Source of the DNA: Planctomycetota bacterium
GTDB lineage: Bacteria; Planctomycetota; Phycisphaerae; UBA1845
Assembly: GCA_029558835.1 (NCBI GenBank)
Contig: JAKQDH010000182.1
Span: 1-64,000 of the forward strand
Length of the DNA: 64,000 nucleotides
Direction: 5' to 3'
In this document: positions 25,653 to 34,034 of the stretch, piece by piece
Layout: the number at the start of each line of letters is the position of its first letter
Position numbering within the stretch: position 1 is the first letter of the stretch
Made by a program: the position numbers and the translations under genes
The notes under the pieces: model-generated
The model's database searches: none
Seen by the model: the letters and a program-made list of their open reading frames with translations, nothing else
What the model was told of the DNA's origin: nothing

Positions 25653-26784
25653 GCCATTTGCCGGCGAGCGCGATGAGCAGCGCGTCGACGCAGAGCTGAG
25701 CGTTGACGTTCTGGTTGAGGTGGCGTTCCGCATCGCCGACGCGGGTGATGGCCCGGATGGCCGTGGTCGGTGAGAAGCGGGCGGCCGAATTCTGAAGGAG
25801 GGGCAGGAGCAGGCCGTTGATCAGTGAATCGCCGTCTCCCCCCGTCGCCAGCAGCAACAGATCGGCGTACCAGGCGGCCACCAGCCGCAGGACGGCGGTC
25901 AGACCGCGCCGGGTCGCTTCCGAGTCGCTGATATCGGGGTCACGCGTGCGGTAGTTCTCCCCGAGTGCCTTGGCCTCGTCGAGCCACCGCTGGGCCGAAA
26001 CGGCCTCGCGGTCTGCCGGCCAACGCGCCAGCGGCGCGACCACGCGTTCGTTCAGCTCGAACAACTTGTCGTCGACGGCTTCCATGGCCCGGCCGAGGCT
26101 GCCCTCGGCGCTGCGGGCGTACCAGTCGCGCGCCGGCTCGCTCAGGTCGGGCGCCAGCGACCGCAGGCGCTCCGCGATGAACTCGCGCGGGAGGGCGTCA
26201 AAGCGCACCGGCTGGCAGCGCGACTGCGTCGTGGGCAACAGCAGGTCCACATTGCAGGTCAGCAGGATGAGGAACGTTGCCCCGGGGGGTTCTTCGAGCG
26301 TCTTGAGCAGGGCGTTCTGGGCATGGGCGTTCATGAGGTCCGCTTCACGGATGATGAACACCTTGGCCCGACCCCGCATCGGTGTCAGACCGACGCGTTC
26401 GATCAGGAAGTGGCGGACCACGTCGATGATCAATTCCAGGCCCTTGCGGTTGCGCACCTTGCTTTCGGGATGGTCCCGATACAGGTAGCGATGGATGAGG
26501 TGCAGGTCGGGGTGCACGTCGCCGGCGACGGCGCGGCAGTCCGCGCACGTTCCGCAGCCGACCTGCAACTGCTCCAGGCCAACCGCCTCCACGTCGGCAG
26601 CCGCCGGCCTGACCGTGATGGGCCGGGGACACAGCAGAAGCTGCCCCAGCCCGCGGGCGAGCAGCTCCTTGCCCACGCCGTCGGGGCCGTGGAAGAGGTA
26701 GGCATGCGGGACGCGCCCGCCGATGAGGGCCCGTTGCAGCACGCGCTGGGCATGCCCCTGATGTTTCACCTCAGCCAAAGACAC
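25636..26784 (-). CDS. holB: DNA polymerase III delta' subunit (clamp loader)
   Basis: 382 residues from GTG 26784; a TTG at 26799 is the longest option, but VSLAEVKHQGHAQRVL fits the family start better. Clamp-loader features are HAYLFHGPDGVGKELLARGL (Walker A), the zinc-binding CGTCADCRAVAG, HAQNALLKTLEEPPG (Walker B and sensor region) and TTQSRCQPVRF. It belongs to the complex that loads the beta clamp during replication. It is the last gene of the lipA-tmk-holB unit, overlapping tmk by 14 bp; tmk-holB adjacency is common in bacteria. Confidence 0.92.
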   Translation of the reverse strand: MSLAEVKHQGHAQRVLQRALIGGRVPHAYLFHGPDGVGKELLARGLGQLLLCPRPITVRPAAADVEAVGLEQLQVGCGTCADCRAVAGDVHPDLHLIHRYLYRDHPESKVRNRKGLELIIDVVRHFLIERVGLTPMRGRAKVFIIREADLMNAHAQNALLKTLEEPPGATFLILLTCNVDLLLPTTQSRCQPVRFDALPREFIAERLRSLAPDLSEPARDWYARSAEGSLGRAMEAVDDKLFELNERVVAPLARWPADREAVSAQRWLDEAKALGENYRTRDPDISDSEATRRGLTAVLRLVAAWYADLLLLATGGDGDSLINGLLLPLLQNSAARFSPTTAIRAITRVGDAERHLNQNVNAQLCVDALLIALAGKWPTPRR

Positions 26785-27487
26785 GGGCAAGACACTCAAC
26801 TACATGTGCGAACACGGTTTCTTCCGGCTGCCCGCTGTCGATGATGACCACCGGACGCGGGTAGTACGCGGGCAGCTCGCGGAACAGCTCGCGCACCTTG
26901 CGATGATACGCCAGCGAGCGGGCCTCCATGGCGTCGGGCACGCTGTCCCCGCCGGCGAAGAGGGACGTCTGCCCGGCATACTTCTTGCGATGCTTGCCCG
27001 CGTGGTGCTTCTTACGCCCGATCCGTTCGAAGCCGGCTTCGATGTCCACGTCCAGGATGATCGACAGGTCGGGCCAGGTGTTGCCGATGGCGTAACGTGC
27101 CACCTCGATGACGCGTTGCGGGTCATACCCGGCCGCCCCCTGGTAGGCACAGGTGGCCGTCACGAACCGGTCGCAGAGCACCGTCTTGCCTTCACGCAGA
27201 GCGGGCTCGATGACCTCGAACACGAGCTGCGCCCGCGAGGCCATGAACAGCAGCGTCTCACAATTGACGGCCATCCGCGACAAGTCATGGTCCAGCAGCA
27301 CGGAGCGGATGCGCTCGCCGATGTCCGTGCCACCGGGGTCGCGACAGGAGACGACGCCGCCGCCGCCGGCCACGAGCGCCTCCGTGAGCCGGCGGTGCTG
27401 GCTCGACTTGCCCGAACCGTCGGGACCGTCGAAGACGACGAACTTGCCCGCCAGCCGCGGGGCCAGTTGGGTCAGGTCGATGCTCAC
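26771..27487 (-). CDS. tmk: Thymidylate kinase
   Basis: 238 residues from GTG 27487, slightly longer than the usual 205-215. It phosphorylates dTMP to dTDP. The P-loop is FVVFDGPDGSGKSSQHRRL, followed by the DR motif in VLCDRFVTATCAYQGAAG and the lid region. The lid carries extra basic sequence (RIGRKKHHAGKHRKKYAGQT) and a segment SLFAGGDSVPDAMEARSLA not typical of short forms. The start overlaps the lipA stop by 4 bp (GTGA), which indicates coupling. Confidence 0.94.
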   Translation of the reverse strand: MSIDLTQLAPRLAGKFVVFDGPDGSGKSSQHRRLTEALVAGGGGVVSCRDPGGTDIGERIRSVLLDHDLSRMAVNCETLLFMASRAQLVFEVIEPALREGKTVLCDRFVTATCAYQGAAGYDPQRVIEVARYAIGNTWPDLSIILDVDIEAGFERIGRKKHHAGKHRKKYAGQTSLFAGGDSVPDAMEARSLAYHRKVRELFRELPAYYPRPVVIIDSGQPEETVFAHVVECLARVFG

Positions 27488-28437
27488 GATGGGGGGACTC
27501 TCTCGGTCTGCACGCCGTCGGCCGCGGCGGCCGACAGACGCAGGAGACTCTCGGCGAACACGTTCTCGGCGTTGTAGCTGGACCGCACGAAGGGGCCGGC
27601 GGCCACGCTGAGGAAGCCCAGGCTCAACGCCTGCTCCCGCAGGGCGTCGAACTCCTCGGGGTGGTAGAACTTCTTGACCGGCCAGTGCTGACCGGTGGTG
27701 GGGGCGAGGTACTGCCCGACGGTGAGCACGTCGCAGCCGACGCCGCGCAAGTCCGCGAAGGTACGGTGCAGCTCATCGATCGTCTCACCGAGGCCGACCA
27801 TGAGACCCGACTTCGTCACGATCCGCGGGGCGATCTCCTTGACGAGACGCAGCACTTCGAGCGACCGGCGGTAGTTGCCTTGCGGACGCACCATCGGCGT
27901 GAGCCGCTCGACCATCTCGAGGTTGTGGTTGTACAGTTGCGGCCGGGCGGCACAGAGCGTCTCGATGCACTCGCGGCGGGCGTGGAAGTCGGCCGGGAGC
28001 ACCTCGACGGTGGTGCGCGGGCTGCGCTGATGGACGGCCGCCACGCACTGGGCGAAGTGCCCGGCGCCCTCATCCGCGAGATCGTCCCGCGCCACCGCGG
28101 TCAGCACGACGTGGCGAAAGCCCAGGCGGGCGACGGCGTCGGCCAGGCGGTCGGGTTCATCCCCGGCCGGCGGCTCCGGACGCGCGGTGTGCACCGCGCA
28201 GAAGTGGCAGCGGCGCGTGCAGCGGTCGCCGAGGATCATGAAGGTGGCGTGCCGCTTCGACCAGCATTCGCCCAGGTTGGGGCAGCGGGCCTCCTGGCAG
28301 ACGGTGGCCACGCCGCTGTCGGCCACGACCGCCTTCGTGGCGCTGAACTCGCCGGACGGTAGCGGTCGCTTCAGCCAGGGCGGCAGGCGCCGTCCGGCGG
28401 GGCGATCTCCGGGAGTTGATAGTACCGGTAGCTTCAC
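27484..28437 (-). CDS. lipA: Lipoyl synthase (radical SAM)
   Basis: 317 residues from GTG 28437 with AAGGAAG about 8 bases upstream. It inserts sulfur at C6 and C8 of the octanoyl chain on lipoyl-dependent enzymes. The auxiliary cluster motif is TVCQEARCPNLGECW and the radical SAM motif is DRCTRRCHFCAV, giving both [4Fe-4S] sites. The C-terminal RSSYNAENVF carries the conserved serine that ligates the auxiliary cluster. It is first in an overlapping operon with tmk and holB; no lipB is visible here. Confidence 0.96.
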   Translation of the reverse strand: MKLPVLSTPGDRPAGRRLPPWLKRPLPSGEFSATKAVVADSGVATVCQEARCPNLGECWSKRHATFMILGDRCTRRCHFCAVHTARPEPPAGDEPDRLADAVARLGFRHVVLTAVARDDLADEGAGHFAQCVAAVHQRSPRTTVEVLPADFHARRECIETLCAARPQLYNHNLEMVERLTPMVRPQGNYRRSLEVLRLVKEIAPRIVTKSGLMVGLGETIDELHRTFADLRGVGCDVLTVGQYLAPTTGQHWPVKKFYHPEEFDALREQALSLGFLSVAAGPFVRSSYNAENVFAESLLRLSAAAADGVQTERVPPS

Positions 28438-28533
28438 GTCGGCATCTTCCTTGGGTCGAGTCGTTCCGTACGATCACGCGACGACAGCCACGCGCGAGCA
28501 TGGGTGTACACCCGGGGGCGTCTTCATCTCCGC

Positions 28534-28573
28534 CGCCCTCACCCCTTCCCCTCTCCCGGGGGGAGAGGGGTCC
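28534..28573. repeat. Dispersed inverted repeat, family B
   Basis: CGCCCTCACCCCTTCCCCTC, then TCCCGGGGGGAGAGGGG: the two halves can pair into a hairpin of about 10 bp (CCCCTCTCCC with GGGAGAGGGG). Confidence 0.75.
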
Positions 28574-28667
28574 AGAGGCCCAGGGAGCAGAGGGGTTCAG
28601 AGGCCTAACGCCCACGGCTGTCCGGATTGTACCGTGAAGACGCCGGTCCGCCATTGCCCAGTGAGGG

Positions 28668-28697
28668 TTGACCAAGAGTGTCGCCGCCCATTAGGAT
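28668..28697 (+). promoter_or_regulatory. Promoter candidate for the universal stress protein gene
   Basis: TTGACC, an 18-base spacer and TAGGAT. The start codon is 51 bp further on. The match is good at -35 and moderate at -10. Confidence 0.45.
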
Positions 28698-28748
28698 AAC
28701 AGTCGGGGTTGGTCCGCGTCCTTCTCATGTCGGCGAAGGAGCTGTGTC

Positions 28749-29222
28749 ATGGCCCTGCGGTTCGCCAACGTCCTCTACCCCACGGACTTCTCCGAGTTCT
28801 CGTTGCACGCCCTGCCGCACGCGAAGCTGCTGGCGGAGACGTACGAGGCGGCCTTTCACTGCCTGCACGTCGTGGACGACGCCGCCCAGTATTGGAGCAC
28901 GATGGGCCCCGAGAGCGTGCCGATGGGGCCGATTCCGCAGGAGGTCGTCGAGGCCGCCCGCCTCCGCATGACAGGCTTCGCGCAGCAGCACCTTGCCGAC
29001 TGGAAAGCGCCGGTGCGGACGGAAGTGGTGGTGGGGCGGCCCTTCGTGGAGATCGTCGGCTACGCCCGGAGGCACGAAGTTGACCTGATCGTGATGGCCA
29101 CGCATGGTCGGGGGGCGATCTCGCACATCCTGCTGGGCAGCACGACGGAGAAGGTCGTCCGCAAGGCGCCGTGCGCGGTGCTGGTCGTGCGGACAGCGGT
29201 GGGTGCGTTTACGATGCCGTAG
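28749..29222 (+). CDS. Universal stress protein (UspA family)
   Basis: 157 residues, the usual single-domain length. It starts NVLYPTDFSEFSLHALPHA and has the ATP-binding type C-terminus MATHGRGAISHILLGSTTEK, then VLVVR. Such proteins bind nucleotides and help cells survive stress; no specific role can be assigned. GGAG and a promoter candidate precede it, and it is divergent from lipA. Confidence 0.92.
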   Translation: MALRFANVLYPTDFSEFSLHALPHAKLLAETYEAAFHCLHVVDDAAQYWSTMGPESVPMGPIPQEVVEAARLRMTGFAQQHLADWKAPVRTEVVVGRPFVEIVGYARRHEVDLIVMATHGRGAISHILLGSTTEKVVRKAPCAVLVVRTAVGAFTMP

Positions 29223-29297
29223 TCGTATCGCGAGACCGTAGCATGTGACGTTATCGCGGTCTCTGTCCGCGGGTCGGTCCGGGCATGCGGCGTGTGG

Positions 29298-29338
29298 ACC
29301 CCTCTCCCCCTGGGAGAGGGGCAGGGGTGAGGGCGGCG
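29298..29338. repeat. Dispersed inverted repeat, family B
   Basis: CCCCTCTCCCCCTGGGAGAG, then GGGCAGGGGTGAGGGCGGCG. It is in the opposite orientation to the copy at 28534 and lies between two plus-strand genes. Confidence 0.75.
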
Positions 29339-29451
29339 CAGGTAAAGGCGCTGCGTGGTGTACGGCCTGCCCGCCCACCGCGCGGGAGACCCCAAGCACG
29401 GACGGTGCCCCCCGCTCTGCGGCGCGACTCCGAGCCAGGGAGACGACCGGT

Positions 29452-30270
29452 ATGCCGTTTGCCAATCGTGACTCCATTCCGCCGGACATGGTGCGGGCGG
29501 TGCGGCAGACGGCCGGTCCGGCGGCGATCGCGGCCGCCTGTCTGCTGATCTTCGGTTACTACGTCTCGGGGGCTTTCGGCTCGTCGCTGTTCCTGGTGGC
29601 ACACTCGATCATGCTGTGGACGCTGCGCATCGGCGGCGTGGCGATGGTGATCTCGGCTGCCTGGTGCTGGTGGGGGCGACCCAGCGCCTTGCTGTTCGAC
29701 GGGGTGGCGGCGATCGTGATCGGTATGCTGTTGCTCGTCAGCGCGGCGCTCATGATCGTGGCCGGGGCGATGGGTCTGGCCCAGGCACTCTACCTGGTGT
29801 TCGGGTACTTGTTCGTGTCGTCGGGGGCGCGGAGCTGGCGCACGTATCGTGACCTGATGACCTACCCGGGCAGCGTGCTGCGGCCGGACTCGGACTATGA
29901 CCCCAACTTCGAGCGGTCGTATGCCGAAGCCCGGAAGTTGCCGGTCGGGGCGTCGCTGGCCAGCCGGTTACGTGAGAAGCGCACGGACCACAAGCCCGAG
30001 GCGGCAGCCGAACTACCGGCCGGTGTCTCGCCGGAGGACGAGGAGGCACAGCTCGCGCGGTCCATTCCTCTTGCCGAGCCCGCGCCGGCGCGGCGCTCGG
30101 ATCGCCGCGAGTTGAGTGCCCCGACGCCGATGCCGCCTGAGGATGTGCCGGACGCGGGCCCCCTTCCCGAGCCGGGCCCTGAAGCACCGCCGGCCGAGCC
30201 GCCCGAGGATGAACCGCCCGGCGGGTTCCTTGCCTCCTTCGGTCAGGATGGCGGCCCGCGGGCTCCGTAG
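29452..30270 (+). CDS. Membrane protein with acidic/proline-rich C-terminal tail
   Basis: 272 residues from ATG 29452, preceded by AGGGAGA. Four hydrophobic helices occupy roughly residues 20-135 (for example AAIAAACLLIFGYYVSGAF and LLLVSAALMIVAGAMGLAQ). After SSGARSWRTYRDL the chain is soluble and rich in Glu, Pro and Ala, with disordered character to the end. I do not recognise a named family. The longer frame upstream of 29452 crosses a family B repeat and is not used. Confidence 0.7.
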   Translation: MPFANRDSIPPDMVRAVRQTAGPAAIAAACLLIFGYYVSGAFGSSLFLVAHSIMLWTLRIGGVAMVISAAWCWWGRPSALLFDGVAAIVIGMLLLVSAALMIVAGAMGLAQALYLVFGYLFVSSGARSWRTYRDLMTYPGSVLRPDSDYDPNFERSYAEARKLPVGASLASRLREKRTDHKPEAAAELPAGVSPEDEEAQLARSIPLAEPAPARRSDRRELSAPTPMPPEDVPDAGPLPEPGPEAPPAEPPEDEPPGGFLASFGQDGGPRAP

Positions 30271-30309
30271 CGGCCACGTCGCACGCCCGCGTCGGTTGCC
30301 GGCAGGGCC

Positions 30310-30951
30310 TTACTCCTGCCGAGGCCGTCGCTGACCGCCCTCTGGCAGGCCCGGTCTGGGCGGCTTCCTGCCCGTCCAGGCTTCCCAATCGCCTCTGCGA
30401 AACGCGACGAGCACCCAGAGCAACATGGGTACGACAAAGACGCTGGGCGGGGCGGCCACCAGTGCCGCCAGGCTCAGGTTCACTGCCCCCTTCCAGAAGA
30501 GACTCAGGTGGAAGATGGCGAGGTCGTCGTTGTTGCTGAACAGGCCGATCAGGGTCAGCGCCACGCGCACGGCCACGAACCCCTGCACCAGCAGCAGGCC
30601 CCAAAATAGCGCACGCACCCGCCGCCGCCACGGGATCGGAGTGGCCAGCACGAGTGCCGCCAGCACTGCGGTCGGCGCGTAACCGCGGAACCGCGTATCG
30701 ATGGTCTCATCGGCGCCCTTGCCGGCCGGACGGTTGATGAGCGTGATGCCGCAGCGCTGGGCCGGCTCGATCGCGGTCGGCGGTTTAAAGCGCACTTCGC
30801 CCCCCGGTCCGAAGGAGCCGAACAGCAGGTTGCCGCCGACGCAGAAGAGGTGCGAGTAGGCGCGGGCGACTCCCGGCCAGGGTACCAGCAACGCCGCCAG
30901 CCACAGCAGCAGGCACGCCAGAAACACGAAGAGACGCCTAAGCGGGGACAT
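30310..30951 (-). CDS. Membrane protein, possibly exosortase-associated
   Basis: 213 residues with an N-terminal hydrophobic segment (LFVFLACLLLWLAALLVPWP), a periplasmic-looking stretch of about 70 residues, three further helices (around residues 85-195) and a basic proline-rich tail. It overlaps the exosortase gene by 14 bp, so the two are co-translated. Some exosortase H loci contain a partner membrane protein of similar size (family knowledge); assigning this protein to that family is a guess that needs a profile search. Confidence 0.7.
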   Translation of the reverse strand: MSPLRRLFVFLACLLLWLAALLVPWPGVARAYSHLFCVGGNLLFGSFGPGGEVRFKPPTAIEPAQRCGITLINRPAGKGADETIDTRFRGYAPTAVLAALVLATPIPWRRRVRALFWGLLLVQGFVAVRVALTLIGLFSNNDDLAIFHLSLFWKGAVNLSLAALVAAPPSVFVVPMLLWVLVAFRRGDWEAWTGRKPPRPGLPEGGQRRPRQE

Positions 30952-31606
30952 GCGTCCGCCTCACGCGCTCACGTGACGCCCACCATGCCCACAGGACCCA
31001 CAGCACCAGGGCCAGGATGACGATCACACCTTGCCAAACGCCGTAGTGCATGGCATCAAAGGCCTGGGGAAAGTGGATGCCAACGTAATACAGACTGACG
31101 ATTCGCACCACGTTAATGATGGCAAGTGCCGCCCAGCCCACTAGCACCCCCGGAATCTTCCGCCACCACCGTACCGGCAGGGCCAGCACCGCAGAGACGA
31201 ACAGCGCCGTCACTTCCATGGCGTCACAGCCACGCACGATCTTCACGGAAAACCGCGGTGAGCCGATGGTCTGCCCACTGACCGTGGCGCTCTCCCCCAG
31301 CACCCGCAGGACTGCTGCGGAGGCGACTGCGTAGCGATGGAGATGGCCGGCCACGAACCGGGCCCCCCAGCTCTTCTCGTCCATCGGACGGTAGAAGACG
31401 CCGTAGAACACGGCCATTAACAAGGCAAAGACCGCGACGAAATGCAGGACGGGGCCCTTGGCCGCCCACCAGGCGCGGAATCCCCCGGTGAGCGCGTGCT
31501 CGCTCCGCGGCGTGCGCTCCGGCCCGCGGGGAAAGTGGTCCCCTGAGCCGCTGGGTGTCGGCGGCGTGCCGTGTTTGCGTCCCCATCCTGGACTGGTTCC
31601 CGGCAT
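30938..31606 (-). CDS. Exosortase/archaeosortase family transpeptidase
   Basis: 222 residues. A polar 45-residue N-terminus is followed by about five to six membrane helices. The catalytic Cys sits in IVRGCDAMEVTALF, the Arg in AIINVVRIVSLYYVG and the His in FDAMHYGVWQ, the Cys-Arg-His set expected for exosortases. These enzymes cleave C-terminal sorting signals (PEP-CTERM or related) on exported proteins. It is encoded with the 213-residue membrane protein in one overlapping unit. None of the secreted proteins in this window ends in an evident PEP-CTERM or similar tripartite tail, so its substrates lie elsewhere. The subtype is uncertain. Confidence 0.85.
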   Translation of the reverse strand: MPGTSPGWGRKHGTPPTPSGSGDHFPRGPERTPRSEHALTGGFRAWWAAKGPVLHFVAVFALLMAVFYGVFYRPMDEKSWGARFVAGHLHRYAVASAAVLRVLGESATVSGQTIGSPRFSVKIVRGCDAMEVTALFVSAVLALPVRWWRKIPGVLVGWAALAIINVVRIVSLYYVGIHFPQAFDAMHYGVWQGVIVILALVLWVLWAWWASRERVRRTHVPA

Positions 31607-31776
31607 ATCTGGACGCGAGAGATGCAGACCCCGGCGTTGCCTGCCAGGGTTAGCAACCCGTTGGAGGAATCGTGTCGGTCTCCCTCACGCCGCGCTGCGC
31701 GTGGCCGGCGTGATGCCGTGTACGCCGCGCGCTGACGCTCGCGGTTCGGTATGTCGCCCCGCTCGGCCGACCTGCG

Positions 31777-32190
31777 TCAGCCGCCGCCCTCGCCGATCGG
31801 CTTGGCACGCTCGACGTACATCTTGACCACGGTGTACGTGGGCTCACCGTTGCCCTTCTTGTCCACCCGCACATCCGCTCGCCCGTACTCACCCTCGCGG
31901 ACGTCCTCGAGGCGGGCGATGACGCCGTTAATCTGAATTTCGGTGTCCAGCACGACGAGCCCGGTCGCGGTGACCTCGCGATCGGCGTGCTTCTCGCTCT
32001 GGAAGCGAACGGTGACCTCACCGATAACGCCCGGACGGTTCTGAATCAGCCGGATGTGGTCGATCTTGCCCTTGACGGACATCAATTCCGTCGAGGGTTC
32101 GTCCGGCCGGCAACCAGGGAGCGCAACCGCTGACAGCGCGAGCAGACCGACCATCGCCGTGCGGACTACGTCCAACACCCGCGTTTTCAT
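31777..32190 (-). CDS. Small lipoprotein of unknown function
   Basis: 137 residues. The signal peptide ends in a lipobox (LSAVALPGC), so the mature protein should be lipidated and anchored in the membrane. The remaining ~110 residues look like a small beta-rich domain (IGEVTVRFQSEKHADREVT, GLVVLDTEIQING). GAGGAG precedes the ATG. I do not recognise the family. It is divergent from waaA. Confidence 0.75.
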   Translation of the reverse strand: MKTRVLDVVRTAMVGLLALSAVALPGCRPDEPSTELMSVKGKIDHIRLIQNRPGVIGEVTVRFQSEKHADREVTATGLVVLDTEIQINGVIARLEDVREGEYGRADVRVDKKGNGEPTYTVVKMYVERAKPIGEGGG

Positions 32191-32385
32191 CGCAGGCTCC
32201 TCGTTTCCGTATCCTCATCACCCCGGCCCCGCCCGGGTGGGCCCCGACCCCGAGACTGTAGCCCGGCCCGGTCGAGGGGGCAAACGCCGCGCGGTTCGCT
32301 ACCGCTCGGGCTGGGATGGGGTCTGCCGAGGGTCGTCGGGCATGCGGTTGCCAGTATCGGGCGGGGAATCTACCATCCCAGCCCC

Positions 32386-33732
32386 ATGCGGTGGCTTGCT
32401 GATGTGCTGTATCTCCTTGGGGGGTTGGTCTACCTGCCGGTGGCGGTGTACCAGGCGCTGGTGCATGGCAAGAACCGCAAGGGGTGGGGCGAACGCTTCG
32501 GAGGGGTGCCGCGGTTTGCCCCGCACCGGCAGCGAATTTGGATTCACGCCGTCTCGCTGGGCGAGACGAATGCCACGCCGCGGCTGGTGGAGGCCCTGCG
32601 GGAACGCCTGCCCCATGGCGACATCGTGTTCTCGAGCACGACGGACACCGGCTACGCCCGTGCAGTGCGACTGTACGGAACGGAGGGTGTGTTCCGGTTT
32701 CCCCTGGATTTCAGCTTGGTGATCGCGCGGGTGCTGGACCGGGTCCAGCCGGCGCTCGTCGTGCTCGTCGAGCAGGAGGTCTGGTACAACCTGACGCGCA
32801 TGGCGACGCGGCGTGGGGTTCCGGTCGCGGTGGTGAATGGGCGGCTGACCGATCGGAGTGCCCGTCGCCTGCGCCGGCTGGGCCCGGCCGGGCGGGCCAT
32901 GTTCGGCGACCTCGCCTGGGTCGGAGCGCAGGACGCGACGATTGCAGACCGGTTTCGGCTGGTCGGCGTGCCGGCAGAGCGGATTGAGGTTACTTCGTCG
33001 ATGAAATGGGACACGGCTGAGCTGGCGGACCAGGTTGCCGGCTCGGCCGCTCTGGCCGCGGCACTCGGCTTGGCGGGATCCAACCCGATCTGGGTGTGTG
33101 GCAGCACTGGCGTAGGGGAAGAGGCGTTGCTCCTGGAGGCATACCGCCGGCTGCGGGCGGACTGGGGGGGGCTGGCACGGAACGTGCCGGGATCAGGACG
33201 GGGTATCCCTGCGTCCATGCGGCCAGTCCTGGTGATCGTCCCCCGCAAGCCGGAGCGGTTTGACGAGGTGGCCCGACTTATCGAGGGGGCGGGCTTGCGG
33301 TGCGTGCGGCGGAGTGCCCGGCCGGACGGCGTGCGTGGCGACCCGGTGACGGCTGAAACGGTTGTCCTGGGCGACACCATGGGCGAGCTTCGGAAGTTCT
33401 ACGCCCTGGCCGATGCCGTTTTCGTGGGGCGGAGCCTGGTTCCCATGGGCGGGTCGGACCCGATGGAGGTGGCCGCCTTGGGCAAGCCGGTGCTCGTCGG
33501 GCCGTATACAGACAACTTCGAGCTACCGGTGACGGCCCTCTCGGCCGGTGGGGGCTTGGCGGTGGTGCCGGACGCTGGGGCGTTGGCGGCGGCCGTGGGC
33601 CGGCTGCTGATGGACCCGGCGCAGGCAGCGACCGTCGGAACGCGGGCCCGCCGGGTCGTTGAGGCCCAGCAGGGTGCCACAGCCCGCACCGCCGAGAAGT
33701 TGGTGGAGTTGCTCGACCGCCGGCCGGGGTAG
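32386..33732 (+). CDS. waaA: 3-deoxy-D-manno-octulosonic acid (Kdo) transferase
   Basis: 448 residues, a normal length. It transfers Kdo from CMP-Kdo to lipid A precursor at the inner membrane. The N-terminus has a membrane-associated helix (LYLLGGLVYLPVAVYQAL), then IWIHAVSLGET with the catalytic Glu, STTDTGYARA, LVVLVEQEVWYNL, VNGRLTDRSARR and VTSSMKWDT. The C-terminal half has GSTGVGEEALLLEAY, FVGRSLVPMGGSDPMEVAAL and a GT-B fold donor site. An insertion in the donor domain (about residues 255-325) makes it a little unusual. It indicates that the organism makes Kdo-containing lipopolysaccharide. Confidence 0.93.
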   Translation: MRWLADVLYLLGGLVYLPVAVYQALVHGKNRKGWGERFGGVPRFAPHRQRIWIHAVSLGETNATPRLVEALRERLPHGDIVFSSTTDTGYARAVRLYGTEGVFRFPLDFSLVIARVLDRVQPALVVLVEQEVWYNLTRMATRRGVPVAVVNGRLTDRSARRLRRLGPAGRAMFGDLAWVGAQDATIADRFRLVGVPAERIEVTSSMKWDTAELADQVAGSAALAAALGLAGSNPIWVCGSTGVGEEALLLEAYRRLRADWGGLARNVPGSGRGIPASMRPVLVIVPRKPERFDEVARLIEGAGLRCVRRSARPDGVRGDPVTAETVVLGDTMGELRKFYALADAVFVGRSLVPMGGSDPMEVAALGKPVLVGPYTDNFELPVTALSAGGGLAVVPDAGALAAAVGRLLMDPAQAATVGTRARRVVEAQQGATARTAEKLVELLDRRPG

Positions 33733-34034
33733 GCGAAGCGGCCGCGTGCGGGTACAGTGACAACCCGCGTGCGGGGGAGTGTACGAGCGCCCGGCGCGGC
33801 ATGCCCACCCCGGCCCGCGGTGGCGTGCCGGGACGCTCGGGTCAGGGCCGACGCCCGCCTGCGAACGAGGGTATGTTCCCCGTGCGGAAGGCGTATGCCT
33901 TTGGCGCGGGGTTGCGTTGTTGACAATGGTGACGGTCAGTTGGCCGAACGGGTGACGCGCCGCGGGAGAGGCCCCGCCGGGAAGGTCGCCGCGCGGCAGG
34001 GAGCTGACCCCTTTTCTGATGGAGCAAGAGACTT
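33733..34034 (+). other. Intergenic region, 302 bp, upstream of acsA
   Basis: An imperfect inverted repeat lies near 33741-33779 (CGCGTGCGGG, then CCCGCGTGCGGGGG). A TTGACA at 33921 lacks a matching -10. GGAGCAAGAG precedes the acsA start. I see no gene. Confidence 0.4.

Larger units (their letters stand above)
28438..28748. other. Divergent intergenic region, 311 bp
   Basis: It lies between lipA (minus) and the universal stress protein gene (plus). It contains a family B repeat (28534-28573) and a promoter candidate for the downstream gene at 28668-28697. I see no gene. Confidence 0.5.
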
